From an uncultured Bacteroidales bacterium (GTDB lineage: Bacteria; Bacteroidota; Bacteroidia; Bacteroidales; F082): DNA of 12,561 bases. A program made the position numbers and the translations under genes. Shown in pieces: positions 1 to 7,104 of this stretch (position 1 is its first letter; the number at the start of each line of letters is the position of its first letter). Where the stretch lies: contig CALBNV010000002.1 in NCBI GenBank assembly GCA_937896895.1, positions 1 through 12,561 on the forward strand. The letters run 5' to 3'. Below the pieces are notes generated by a model that was not told the origin of the DNA, made no database searches, and saw only the letters and a program-made list of their open reading frames with translations.

Positions 1-507
1 TTCATCATCCAGTATGCCGACAACCTCGGCATCGACAAGGCCACTGCCCAGAAGTTCAACATCGCCGCCATGGCTATGTTCCTGTGCTTCCGCTTCATCG
101 CGACAATGCTGATGAAATATGTCAATTCGAGGAAACTTCTCGCAATATTCGGCTGCTGTGCGGCCGCATGCACTCTCGGCGCCATCCTCATAGTCGGAAA
201 GGGCGGCCTTGCATGTCTCGTGGCCATCAGCGCCTTCATGAGTCTCATGTTCCCGACAATCTACGGTATTTCGCTTGAGAACGTGAGCCAGGAAGACAGC
301 ACCCTCGGAGCAGCCTTCCTTGTGATGGCGATTGTGGGAGGTTCCATCCTTCCTCCGCTTCAGGGATCTATCATCGACCTCGGCACCGTCTTCGGTCACC
401 CGGCAGTCAATGTCAGCTTCTGTCTGCCTCTGATCTGCTTCATCGTGATAGCGATCTATGGCAGAAGATGTGCCAAGAGACTCGCTGCAGCCAAGGATCA
501 GTCTTAG
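1..507 (+). CDS. fucP: FucP-like sugar:H+ symporter (MFS), C-terminal part
   Basis: This is the C-terminal 168 residues of a major facilitator superfamily permease of the FucP (L-fucose:proton symporter) group, an inner-membrane sugar importer. The frame is open from base 1, so the start lies outside the window. The segment has about five hydrophobic helices. Family-like landmarks are the stretch AFMSLMFPTIYG, which lines up with the AFMSIQYPTI region of E. coli FucP as I remember it, and the following GAAFLVMAIVGGSILPPLQG. The exact sugar cannot be read from this half; fucose, galactose or glucose are all possible in Bacteroidota members. The stop codon overlaps the end of the convergent lipoate ligase gene by 4 bp, leaving no room for a separate terminator. 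Confidence 0.88.
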   Translation, partial: FIIQYADNLGIDKATAQKFNIAAMAMFLCFRFIATMLMKYVNSRKLLAIFGCCAAACTLGAILIVGKGGLACLVAISAFMSLMFPTIYGISLENVSQEDSTLGAAFLVMAIVGGSILPPLQGSIIDLGTVFGHPAVNVSFCLPLICFIVIAIYGRRCAKRLAAAKDQS

Positions 508-1484
508 ACGATAAGGTCTGCCAGCTCAATGTCAGAGAGCCTGTCGAAGTAGTCTTCGACGGGCTTTTTTGCGAGTAAGGCCATGACAGATTCCTTGTCA
601 TAGCGGCAGCCTTCGAGCATTTTAGCGAGGTCTTCTGCAGGGCGGTTCCCGAGGAAGTCTCCACCGAAGGATAGCTTGCTGATTGTGCCGTGATTCACGG
701 CTACAAGTACCTCTATTGTGCCACAGGCAAATTTTTTCTTCTTTGAGAATGAGGCTTCGAGAGAGTGTCCGTAGTTCCATTCCCAGGTGCTGAACCTTAT
801 TTTAGCGAGGTCTTCTATCGCGGCTTTTTCGCTCTCGGAAAGAATATACTCTGAGTCCTTATGGTCCCTTGACATTATGGCTTCGAGCCTGTCTTTCAGT
901 TCCGTGACTGATGCCATGTCGGGGAGATGGTCCTTCAGGTTGGTGACCTTGCTCCTCACGGAGGCTATGCCGGAGGAGGAGAGCTTGCTCCCGTCGACAG
1001 ACAATGCCTGCGTCAGCTCCTCGAGGTTCACGTCCCACATCAGGGTGCCATGGACCATAAGTCTGTCCTTCCATACTCTCTTCGCATATCCGGAAACCTT
1101 CTTGCCCTCAACCATGATGTCGTTCCTTCCGCTGACTTCGGCATTGACACCGAGTGAACGCAGCGCCTCTGCGATGTATGTGGTGTATCTTGGGTAATCC
1201 CTTTCGAGGTCCGAGGACTTTCCTACTATGGTGTAGTTGAGGTTCTGGAGGTCATGATAGACTGCACCTCCACCTGTCACCCTGCGGGCCAGGGTGATGC
1301 CGTGCTCCTTGAGATAGGCCAGGTTGACCTCGCCATAGGCGTTCTGGTTGAGACCTATGATTACCGAAGGGCGGTTCTGCCAGAGGTAGAACACCGGCTC
1401 TTCGAGTGGCAGACTTTCGAGGCAGAACTCGTCAAATGCCATGTTGTAGTGCGGGTCTGTGGATGTATTCCTGAGGTATCTCAT
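504..1484 (-). CDS. lplA: Lipoate-protein ligase A family
   Basis: A 326-residue lipoate-protein ligase, which activates lipoate with ATP and attaches it to a lysine on lipoyl domains (2-oxoacid dehydrogenases, GcvH) in the cytoplasm. The family signature RRVTGGGAVYHD is at residues 67-78, GRNDI at 119-123, and GKKVSGYAKR at 127-136 carries the conserved lysine (Lys129) that contacts lipoyl-AMP. The C-terminal accessory domain seen in full-length LplA begins near WEWNYG (234-239), so the enzyme probably does both activation and transfer. Length matches E. coli LplA. The ATG at 1484 sits about 17 nt from the likely transcription start of a divergent promoter (1507-1514). The end is convergent with the fucP-like gene. 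An octanoyl transferase role is less likely because of the accessory domain. Confidence 0.92.
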   Translation of the reverse strand: MRYLRNTSTDPHYNMAFDEFCLESLPLEEPVFYLWQNRPSVIIGLNQNAYGEVNLAYLKEHGITLARRVTGGGAVYHDLQNLNYTIVGKSSDLERDYPRYTTYIAEALRSLGVNAEVSGRNDIMVEGKKVSGYAKRVWKDRLMVHGTLMWDVNLEELTQALSVDGSKLSSSGIASVRSKVTNLKDHLPDMASVTELKDRLEAIMSRDHKDSEYILSESEKAAIEDLAKIRFSTWEWNYGHSLEASFSKKKKFACGTIEVLVAVNHGTISKLSFGGDFLGNRPAEDLAKMLEGCRYDKESVMALLAKKPVEDYFDRLSDIELADLIV

Positions 1485-1506
1485 GTCGTCATGCTTTAGG
1501 AAAGCG

Positions 1507-1514
1507 CAAATATA
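1507..1514 (-). promoter_or_regulatory. -7 box for lplA
   Basis: Read on the minus strand this is TATATTTG, an exact match to the Bacteroidota -7 element TAnnTTTG, placed about 23-30 nt upstream of the lplA start codon. No good TTTG is seen at the -33 position, so the assignment rests on the -7 box and its position. It is divergent from the stronger promoter at 1521-1551. Confidence 0.5.
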
Positions 1515-1520
1515 CTCTTT

Positions 1521-1551
1521 TTTGTCTTTCTGAGGATAATCTCTAATTTTG
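1521..1551 (+). promoter_or_regulatory. Consensus Bacteroidota promoter for the phospholipase-like gene
   Basis: TTTG at 1521-1524, a 19-nt spacer, then TAATTTTG at 1544-1551: both boxes and the spacing match the known Bacteroides consensus (TTTG near -33, TAnnTTTG near -7). Transcription should begin near 1557, about 195 nt before the ATG at 1751, so the mRNA would carry a long leader containing the hairpins at 1568-1719. Confidence 0.65.
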
Positions 1552-1567
1552 CTTCAAACAAGGGAAT

Positions 1568-1734
1568 GGTGCATCCATGCCTGCCCTGCTGCGCAGGAAT
1601 GCACCGCCGAAACTTCGCTTCGCTCATCCCTCCCATCCTGCGGATGGGCCCCTCCCGCTTACATGCCGCGGGTGGCATGGTTTCGGCCGACGCATATCCT
1701 GTCTCCGCTTACGGGCAGGCAAGGAATGTAACGT
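1568..1734 (+). other. Structured leader: four hairpins around a possible three-way junction
   Basis: The stretch between the promoter and the phospholipase-like start has nested inverted repeats. P0 pairs 1568-1574 with 1599-1605 (7 bp), with an inner 5-bp stem 1580-1584/1593-1597. P1 starts directly after P0 and pairs 1606-1613 with 1680-1687 (8 bp). Inside P1 are P2, 1632-1638/1642-1648 (7 bp, loop TGC), and P3, 1662-1667/1674-1679 (6 bp). P4 pairs 1698-1703 with 1714-1719 (one G-U). This could be a cis-acting RNA leader, an independent small RNA, or a dispersed palindromic intergenic repeat. I do not recognise it as a named riboswitch. The frame is open through it (from 1577), but the segment has no protein-like features and lies ahead of a clear signal peptide. 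Confidence 0.5.
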
Positions 1735-1750
1735 TTCCCAGACGAAAGCT

Positions 1751-2563
1751 ATGCGACTGAGATTATTCATACTGGTGGCCGCACTCATGCTGCCTGGCAG
1801 GCTTGCTGCCCAGGGGCGCTCTATCTGGCCCGAGAAGATGTTCGAACCGTTCAAGGAGAATTACTTCACCACAGGAATTCCCCTGAATACATCACCGGAC
1901 TATGACACGAATGATCTGGCCTATCAGGTCAGTGTAAGGTTCAATGTGTTCAGACTGCCGTCGGACTGGCATTTTTTCTGGGGCTACACACAGCAGTCTC
2001 TCTGGGATGTATACATGCCGTCAAACCCTTTCCGAGCCAACACATATACCAACGGTCTGTACTTCTACCATCCCTTCCGGGACGAACGCTCCGAACTGCT
2101 GTTCGGCTATGAACACCGCTCAAACGGATTTGATTCCTATGAATCCAGGAGTCTTGACTACGCCTTCGTCAACTACACTCGCGAGTTCTGCCGCTTTTTC
2201 TCCGCCCAGCTCATGGGGCGCTTCGGCGTGGGCTCGATAGGGAATGACTATTCCCTTGAGATGTTTGACCGGTATGAAGGATACCTCAATGCTGCCCTGT
2301 GTTTCCATACTCCAGACAGGCGCTTCCTCGCTAAAATGTCGGTGACTCCTCTATTCAAGGGTGACATACCTGCGAATGTGACGGCGGAACTTGCATTCCA
2401 GCCTGTGCCCCGTACGGACTGGTTCTATATCACCATGCGCTATCACCACGGATATGATGAGAATCAGAATGACTGCGCATGTCCTGATGTGTTCCTGAAG
2501 CGTATGCTCCGCATCGGCCTGTCCGTACAGCCTCGAAGCATGGCAGGGAAGCTTTTCTTCTAA
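1751..2563 (+). CDS. pldA: Outer-membrane phospholipase A (OMPLA/PldA)-like protein
   Basis: A 270-residue outer-membrane beta-barrel of the phospholipase A1 family, which hydrolyses phospholipids that reach the outer leaflet. Residues 1-20 form a signal peptide ending LAAQ. YTQQSLWDVY (79-88) followed by NPFRANTY matches the early OMPLA strands. The active-site stretch EHRSNG (121-126) gives His122 and Ser124, corresponding to His142 and Ser144 in E. coli. SRSLD (132-136) aligns with E. coli SRSWN, so the third triad residue is Asp136 instead of Asn156. Ser132 matches a calcium-site serine. The C-terminus ends in Phe, as barrel proteins usually do. I chose the ATG at 1751 because it starts the signal peptide; the open frame extends to 1577 through the structured leader. 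The next gene begins 11 nt downstream. Confidence 0.84.
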   Translation: MRLRLFILVAALMLPGRLAAQGRSIWPEKMFEPFKENYFTTGIPLNTSPDYDTNDLAYQVSVRFNVFRLPSDWHFFWGYTQQSLWDVYMPSNPFRANTYTNGLYFYHPFRDERSELLFGYEHRSNGFDSYESRSLDYAFVNYTREFCRFFSAQLMGRFGVGSIGNDYSLEMFDRYEGYLNAALCFHTPDRRFLAKMSVTPLFKGDIPANVTAELAFQPVPRTDWFYITMRYHHGYDENQNDCACPDVFLKRMLRIGLSVQPRSMAGKLFF

Positions 2564-2574
2564 TATCTGACAAC

Positions 2575-3495
2575 ATGAAAATAACATTTCTTGACGCTTC
2601 AACCATGGGAGATGTCTCCCTTGAGTGCATCGGACGTCTCGGGCTGCTGACATGCTGGCCCACAAGCACCCGCGAAGAGGCCCTTGAAAGGGTGTCTGAC
2701 TGTGAGGTCCTTATCATCAACAAGGTAGTTGTGGATAGAGAGCTAATCGATGCGGCGAAGTCGCTCCGACTTATCTGTGAGGCTGCGACCGGTGTCAACA
2801 ATATTGACTTGGAGTACGCTGCGTCCAAGGGTATCCCTGTCCGTAACGTGGCCGCGTATTCGACCGATTCGGTAGTTCAGCAGACTTTTATGCACCTGTT
2901 CTCGCTTCTGGGAAACGGCCCGTATTTCGATGAGAGGGTCAAGAACGGCACATACTCGTCTCTTCCCACTTTTACGGATGTGTCCAGACCGTTTGTCGAG
3001 GCTGCGGGTAAGACCATAGGCATCATCGGCATGGGTGCCATCGGACAACGCACCGCCGCACTGGCGCAGGCCTTCGGATGCCGTGTCATCGCTTGGAACC
3101 GCACAAAGAAAGAAGTGCCGGATGTCACTTTCGTCGATAAAGAAACTCTGCTCAAAGAATCGGACATCGTGGCGTTGCACATCGCGCTCAACAACGAGAC
3201 ACGCGACTTCCTGACAGCCAAGGACTTCGCCCTGATGAAGAAATCGGCAGTCATCGTCAACGCAGCACGCGGGCCGGTCGTCAATACCAACGACCTCGCC
3301 GAAGCACTCAAAAACGGCACCATCGCCGGCGCGGCACTCGATGTCTATGACGGCGAACCACCACTCAAGAGCGACAACCCGCTGCTGACAGCACCAAACA
3401 CAATGCTGCTGCCACACATAGGGTTCGCCACACGCGAGGCATTCGAACTTCGACTCGGCATCGTGGTGAGAAACGTTGAAGAGTTTGTGAAATAA
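2575..3495 (+). CDS. D-2-hydroxyacid dehydrogenase (glycerate/hydroxypyruvate reductase-like)
   Basis: A 306-residue NAD(P)-dependent D-isomer 2-hydroxyacid dehydrogenase that interconverts a 2-oxoacid and its D-2-hydroxyacid, probably hydroxypyruvate/D-glycerate or glyoxylate/glycolate. The nucleotide-binding loop GMGAIG is at 152-157. The catalytic set is Arg232 (in NAARG), Glu261 (DVYDGEPP) and His281 (LPHIGFAT). The end of the second Rossmann strand reads WNRT (174-177), with Asn-Arg where NAD-using members usually have Asp, which suggests NADP(H); this is an inference. Length is typical of the glycerate dehydrogenase branch, without the ACT regulatory domain of long SerA proteins. The gene starts 11 nt after the phospholipase-like gene with no visible promoter between, so the two are probably co-transcribed, although their functions have no obvious link. 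Confidence 0.9.
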   Translation: MKITFLDASTMGDVSLECIGRLGLLTCWPTSTREEALERVSDCEVLIINKVVVDRELIDAAKSLRLICEAATGVNNIDLEYAASKGIPVRNVAAYSTDSVVQQTFMHLFSLLGNGPYFDERVKNGTYSSLPTFTDVSRPFVEAAGKTIGIIGMGAIGQRTAALAQAFGCRVIAWNRTKKEVPDVTFVDKETLLKESDIVALHIALNNETRDFLTAKDFALMKKSAVIVNAARGPVVNTNDLAEALKNGTIAGAALDVYDGEPPLKSDNPLLTAPNTMLLPHIGFATREAFELRLGIVVRNVEEFVK

Positions 3496-3557
3496 CATTT
3501 CATGCAACAATTTTGTATGTTTCTTGTTTTATAAACCAAGATATTAACAAATACGAA

Positions 3558-3989
3558 ATGAAAAAATTATTAGCAATCACCGCAATTATGTTTGCCGGGA
3601 TGACGACATTCGCACAGAAAACGAACATCAGCTACGAGAGTCTTCCCAACGACGCCAAAGATTTTATCAACATCAATTTTCCGGAGACGACCCCTGCTGT
3701 CATACTGAAAGATACCGAAGCCTTTGACGTCGAATACGAGGTGAGATTCAATGACGGCATGAAAATAGAATTTAACAAAGACGGCGATTGGGAAGAGATA
3801 AAAAACGAAATCAACTGCCTGACTATCGGATTCCTTCCGGAAAACATCGGAATCTATCTTGAAAACAACCACAATAGGTTTTGTATCAAAGAGATAAAGC
3901 GTGAGTTCAAAGGTTTTAAGGTCGAACTGGCCAACGACATCGAAATCATTTTCGACAAAAACGGGAGATTCAAGAGGTACGACGACTAA
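3558..3989 (+). CDS. Secreted PepSY-like protein with two repeats
   Basis: A 143-residue exported protein of the PepSY-like (beta-lactamase-inhibitor-like fold) group common in Bacteroidota. Residues 1-20 are a signal peptide (MKKLLAITAI..., cleavage near TFAQ). Two similar units follow: 29-82 begins LPNDAKDFI and ends with a strand pair KIEFNKDGDWEEIK; 93-143 begins LPENIGIYL and ends EIIFDKNGRFKRYDD. Each unit is a helix followed by strands closing with an [I/F]F[N/D]K[D/N]G turn. The role is not established; family members are periplasmic or outer-membrane associated and may bind peptides or polymers. The ATG at 3558 was chosen over an upstream in-frame start at 3513 because it opens the signal peptide. 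The gene is flanked by short AT-rich gaps and may be a single-gene unit. Confidence 0.8.
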   Translation: MKKLLAITAIMFAGMTTFAQKTNISYESLPNDAKDFININFPETTPAVILKDTEAFDVEYEVRFNDGMKIEFNKDGDWEEIKNEINCLTIGFLPENIGIYLENNHNRFCIKEIKREFKGFKVELANDIEIIFDKNGRFKRYDD

Positions 3990-4031
3990 ATTTTATGGAT
4001 TTTTGCTCGCATTTTGCGGGATGGACATTAT

Positions 4032-4931
4032 ATGAACAGCAAGGTTAAAGGCACCATCGCGGGTGTCGTGGCGGCGGTGTGTTACGGCACAAATCCGCTT
4101 GGAGCGAAGTTTTTATATGCCGACGGTATCAACACAAACACCGTTTTGGCACACCGTTTCGGGATAGCGATGATCATTCTTGGCATCATCATGCTTGTCA
4201 AGAAGACGTCGTTTAAAATCACTAAAAAGGAATTCGGAATCTTAGCGTCGCTCGGGGCTTTGTTCGCCGTGTCGTCGATGACGTTGTATTCCAGTTTCCT
4301 GCACATGGACGCAGGCATCGCCTCGACGCTGCTTTTCGTCTATCCGATGATGGTCGCGCTCATCATGACGATATGTTTCAAGGAGAAACTGACTTGGGTG
4401 ACGGTTTCATCGATACTCTTGGCTTTCGCTGGAATATTCATGCTGAACGGCGCTAACGGCAAAGGGACGCTCAACGCCGTCGGTGTGATTTTGGTGATGG
4501 TGTCATCGCTGACATACGCCGTTTACATCGTGATTATCAACAGGACACAAATAAAAATGTCGTCGATAAAACTGACATTTTACGTGCTTCTGTTCTGCGT
4601 CTCGTGCATCATAATACACTCGTTCTTCAGACCTGAGACGCATCTCATGCTCTTGACGACACCTCGCCAGTACGGTTTCGCTTTGATGCTCGCCGTTGTC
4701 CCGTCGATTATGGCATTGGTACTCATGGCGGTATCAATCCGCAACATAGGCTCGACACCGTCGGCAATCCTCGGCGCCCTTGAACCGTTGACAGCCGTCA
4801 TGATAGGCATCTTCGTGTTCAAGGAGGCTTTCACGCTTCGACTTGCCGGCGGCATCGTTTTGATTCTTTCAGGGGTTCTGCTGATTATTCTTGGCAAGAA
4901 GAATAATTCTTCTCAGCAAAACTCCAATTGA
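4032..4931 (+). CDS. DMT superfamily (EamA) transporter
   Basis: A 299-residue inner-membrane protein with about ten transmembrane helices made of two EamA repeats (roughly 5-138 and 150-287), the drug/metabolite transporter layout. Typical landmarks are the early CYGTNPLGAKF (17-27), YPMMVALIMTICFKEKL (104-120), and its counterpart EPLTAVMIGIFVFKE (251-265) in the second half. The substrate cannot be read from sequence; amino acids or other small metabolites are usual. The ATG at 4032 is preferred; a TTG at 4014 would add six polar residues. The hydrophilic tail (GKKNNSSQQNSN) is encoded in bases that also encode the conserved end of sodB on the other strand, a 47-bp convergent overlap. Confidence 0.88.
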   Translation: MNSKVKGTIAGVVAAVCYGTNPLGAKFLYADGINTNTVLAHRFGIAMIILGIIMLVKKTSFKITKKEFGILASLGALFAVSSMTLYSSFLHMDAGIASTLLFVYPMMVALIMTICFKEKLTWVTVSSILLAFAGIFMLNGANGKGTLNAVGVILVMVSSLTYAVYIVIINRTQIKMSSIKLTFYVLLFCVSCIIIHSFFRPETHLMLLTTPRQYGFALMLAVVPSIMALVLMAVSIRNIGSTPSAILGALEPLTAVMIGIFVFKEAFTLRLAGGIVLILSGVLLIILGKKNNSSQQNSN

Positions 4932-5481
4932 CAATATGCCAGAACTCTTTAAGATAATCAGCTCTTACGTTCTGATAATCAAGATAATAGGCATGTTCCC
5001 AGACATCGCAGCACAACAGAGGCGTTGTATGTTCCATCGTCAATGGATTTTTTGCGTTCTCGGTGCGCACAATCGACAGTGAGCCTTTTTCGTCGCTGAC
5101 GAGCCAGGTCCAGCCGGAGCCGAAGAGCGACACGCTCTGCTTGGTGAAGCTTTCCTTGAAGTCGTCGAAGCCGCCGAAGTCGCGCTCGATGGCCTTCATC
5201 AGTTTGCCCGACGGTTTCGTCTTTGACTTGCTTGCCGGAGCGAGACAGTTCCAATAGAAAGTGTGGTTCCACACCTGCGCCGCATTGTTGAAGATAGCAC
5301 CATCGGAGTTCCTGACGATTTCTTCGAGGCTCATCTTTTCAAACTGCGTATTGGAAATCAAGCTGTTAAGGTTCTTTACGTATGCAGCATGGTGTTTCCC
5401 ATGATGGAACTCAATTGTCTTTTTTGAGATATGCGGTTCCAGCGCATCATTCTGATAAGGTAATTTAGGTAATTCAAACAT
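4885..5481 (-). CDS. sodB: Superoxide dismutase, iron type (possibly cambialistic)
   Basis: A 198-residue cytoplasmic superoxide dismutase converting superoxide to oxygen and hydrogen peroxide. Metal ligands are His26 (EFHHGKHH), His73 (WNHTFYW), Asp159 and His163 (DVWEHAYY). Tyr34 is present, and Gln69 in NNAAQVWNH is the position that marks iron-type enzymes; Bacteroidota relatives can use iron or manganese, so metal use is not fixed by sequence. The ATG at 5481 begins MFELPKLPY, the family start; the open frame continues upstream to 5535 but that part has no homology signal. The last 15 codons overlap the end of the DMT transporter. The gene fits with the rubredoxin/flavodiiron operon further right as oxygen defence in an anaerobe. 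Confidence 0.96.
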   Translation of the reverse strand: MFELPKLPYQNDALEPHISKKTIEFHHGKHHAAYVKNLNSLISNTQFEKMSLEEIVRNSDGAIFNNAAQVWNHTFYWNCLAPASKSKTKPSGKLMKAIERDFGGFDDFKESFTKQSVSLFGSGWTWLVSDEKGSLSIVRTENAKNPLTMEHTTPLLCCDVWEHAYYLDYQNVRADYLKEFWHIVNWSFAEKNYSSCQE

Positions 5482-5560
5482 AGTGTTATTGTTTTTTTGT
5501 GAAAGGAAAACAAAAAAATCGGATGGTTTGTTCAAAAGGAGATTTCTGTTGAGTTATAAA

Positions 5561-7102
5561 TTATCTGTTTCCAACTCGAACATTTAATGTTCCTGACAAA
5601 ACTTTGTTACCATTTTTATCTGTAATTTCTCTAATCCACTGTTTATCAGTTTCTAAAAAATGTTTTGGCAATCCTTTGGTTCTCATTGAAAAAATCAGTC
5701 TGTCCCAAACAATAGAAATATAGTCTTCTCTTCCGTAATATTTCCACGTTGAGGAATTCAAAGGATTTTTAAATGACAAAATATAATCAGCTGGATATGC
5801 TGAATCACCTTTTGCAGTGCCAACAAATGAAAAATAAGTCAAAATCTGATTTAAATAATCTTTCTCATCAAATGGATTTGAAATATCTGTTGTCATTACA
5901 TCTTCAGATATTTTTCTATCTTCCCTCTCCGACCAATAATGATTGACCATGTCATCTAATGGTCCAATTGGCAATTTCAATCTACTGACGACAGAAAGCA
6001 TACCTGTTCTTCTTGTTTGGTTGATTATTGAAGGTGGTGAACCAGCTTCTGATTTTATAGAAATTCCAATCGTATGATTAATGTATAAGTCAGCTTTGCT
6101 TCCACCATTTGATTTTTTCACCTTAACCATCATTGACATTGCAACAATTTCTGTCGGTGTTATTGAGTTCCATGACACATCATATGGTAAATCCAGATAA
6201 TTATCTTCTTTCGTATTACCTAAAGATTCAATATGAATACGTTTGTTTTTAACACTAATAGATTCATTTTTCATTCTTAAATGAATCAAAAAAAGTTTAA
6301 ATAAAAGTTCGTCACGTTCTCCATAATTGTTGGCTTTTATAGTATTAATCATCACTTCATTTGCTTTTTCAAACGAAGGTTGAGAGGCATTATAATGGTC
6401 GGCTGCATTTATTCTAATATGTAGGGCTCCTTTATATCTTCCATATAATTTATTGACCCAAGGTGTTATTTCATTATATATTTTGTTGTTCGGATTATAA
6501 TTTGACGGCATACCTTTTGTATCTCTGATTGAGAATCTTAGAAATCTCCATATTGTTTCAAAATAGTTTGTTTCATCATAAACAACCCATGTTTTTTCAT
6601 CAATAGGATTTTCAAAATCAAGAATAAAATCACAACTATTATCAGAAATTCCTTTTACGGTTGTCAGTGAATGGAAAGCAAACCATGTTAACAATTTTGA
6701 CAAATACTTTTTATGATACAAGAAAGGACAATCAGGAGATGAATTGTCAACATCTTCCTTGATAATTCCCGTTAATCTCAATTTCCAATATTCCTTGACA
6801 ATTTCATCAAGTTCAAAAATACTCAACCCAATTTTTTCGCAAACTTTTGAATATTTATCTCTTGTACTATGATTTACCAAAGCATTGCTATAGTAGCTTA
6901 TGCATCTAATGCGAAACCGCTTGCCATTAATTAGTGCATCATATTTCCTGTTTTTTGAATATGGCAAGAACAGTACTTCTGTGATTTTTTCTTTATGACC
7001 GTCGGGAAACAGCAAATTGCTGTTGTATTTTAATGACATTAATTTATCCTCTAAAAGTTTAATATCATATTTAAGGTCAGAATCACGGTGATTACGTTTC
7101 AT
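5561..7102 (-). CDS. Putative type II restriction endonuclease, internally duplicated
   Basis: A 513-residue protein presumed to cut DNA left unmodified by the adjacent methyltransferase; the start lies 2 nt after the methyltransferase stop, so they form one operon. I cannot name the family with certainty. Residues 335-351 read SKADLYI...GISIKS, with Asp338 and Lys350 spaced like a PD-(D/E)XK nuclease core; the SIKS block recalls HpaII-type enzymes. The protein repeats itself with an offset of about 282: IFELDEIVKEYW (95-106) against IGPLDDMVNHYW (379-390), LLTWFAF (137-143) against ILTYFSF (420-426), DFILDFENP (158-166) against DYILSFKNP (439-447), and TKGMP (195-199) against TKGLP (475-479). 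In the first copy the Asp is kept (Asp55) but the lysine position is Arg66/Cys67, so that copy looks inactive. Strongly AT-rich, unlike its surroundings. Confidence 0.78.
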   Translation of the reverse strand: MKRNHRDSDLKYDIKLLEDKLMSLKYNSNLLFPDGHKEKITEVLFLPYSKNRKYDALINGKRFRIRCISYYSNALVNHSTRDKYSKVCEKIGLSIFELDEIVKEYWKLRLTGIIKEDVDNSSPDCPFLYHKKYLSKLLTWFAFHSLTTVKGISDNSCDFILDFENPIDEKTWVVYDETNYFETIWRFLRFSIRDTKGMPSNYNPNNKIYNEITPWVNKLYGRYKGALHIRINAADHYNASQPSFEKANEVMINTIKANNYGERDELLFKLFLIHLRMKNESISVKNKRIHIESLGNTKEDNYLDLPYDVSWNSITPTEIVAMSMMVKVKKSNGGSKADLYINHTIGISIKSEAGSPPSIINQTRRTGMLSVVSRLKLPIGPLDDMVNHYWSEREDRKISEDVMTTDISNPFDEKDYLNQILTYFSFVGTAKGDSAYPADYILSFKNPLNSSTWKYYGREDYISIVWDRLIFSMRTKGLPKHFLETDKQWIREITDKNGNKVLSGTLNVRVGNR

Positions 7103-7104
7103 GT

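Noticed and set aside
1577..1750. Upstream extension of the phospholipase-like gene by 58 codons
   Set aside because: The extension is read through the hairpin-rich leader and would bury the signal peptide; the ATG at 1751 begins a normal signal sequence.
2743..3510. 255-codon minus-strand open frame
   Set aside because: Lies opposite a D-2-hydroxyacid dehydrogenase with intact catalytic residues; the translation is Cys/His-rich nonsense without domains.
5482..5560. Terminator or attachment site at the left edge of the RM island
   Set aside because: Only a 6-bp inverted repeat (5509-5514/5527-5532) and A/T runs are present; no match to a repeat at the right edge near 8480 could be established by eye.
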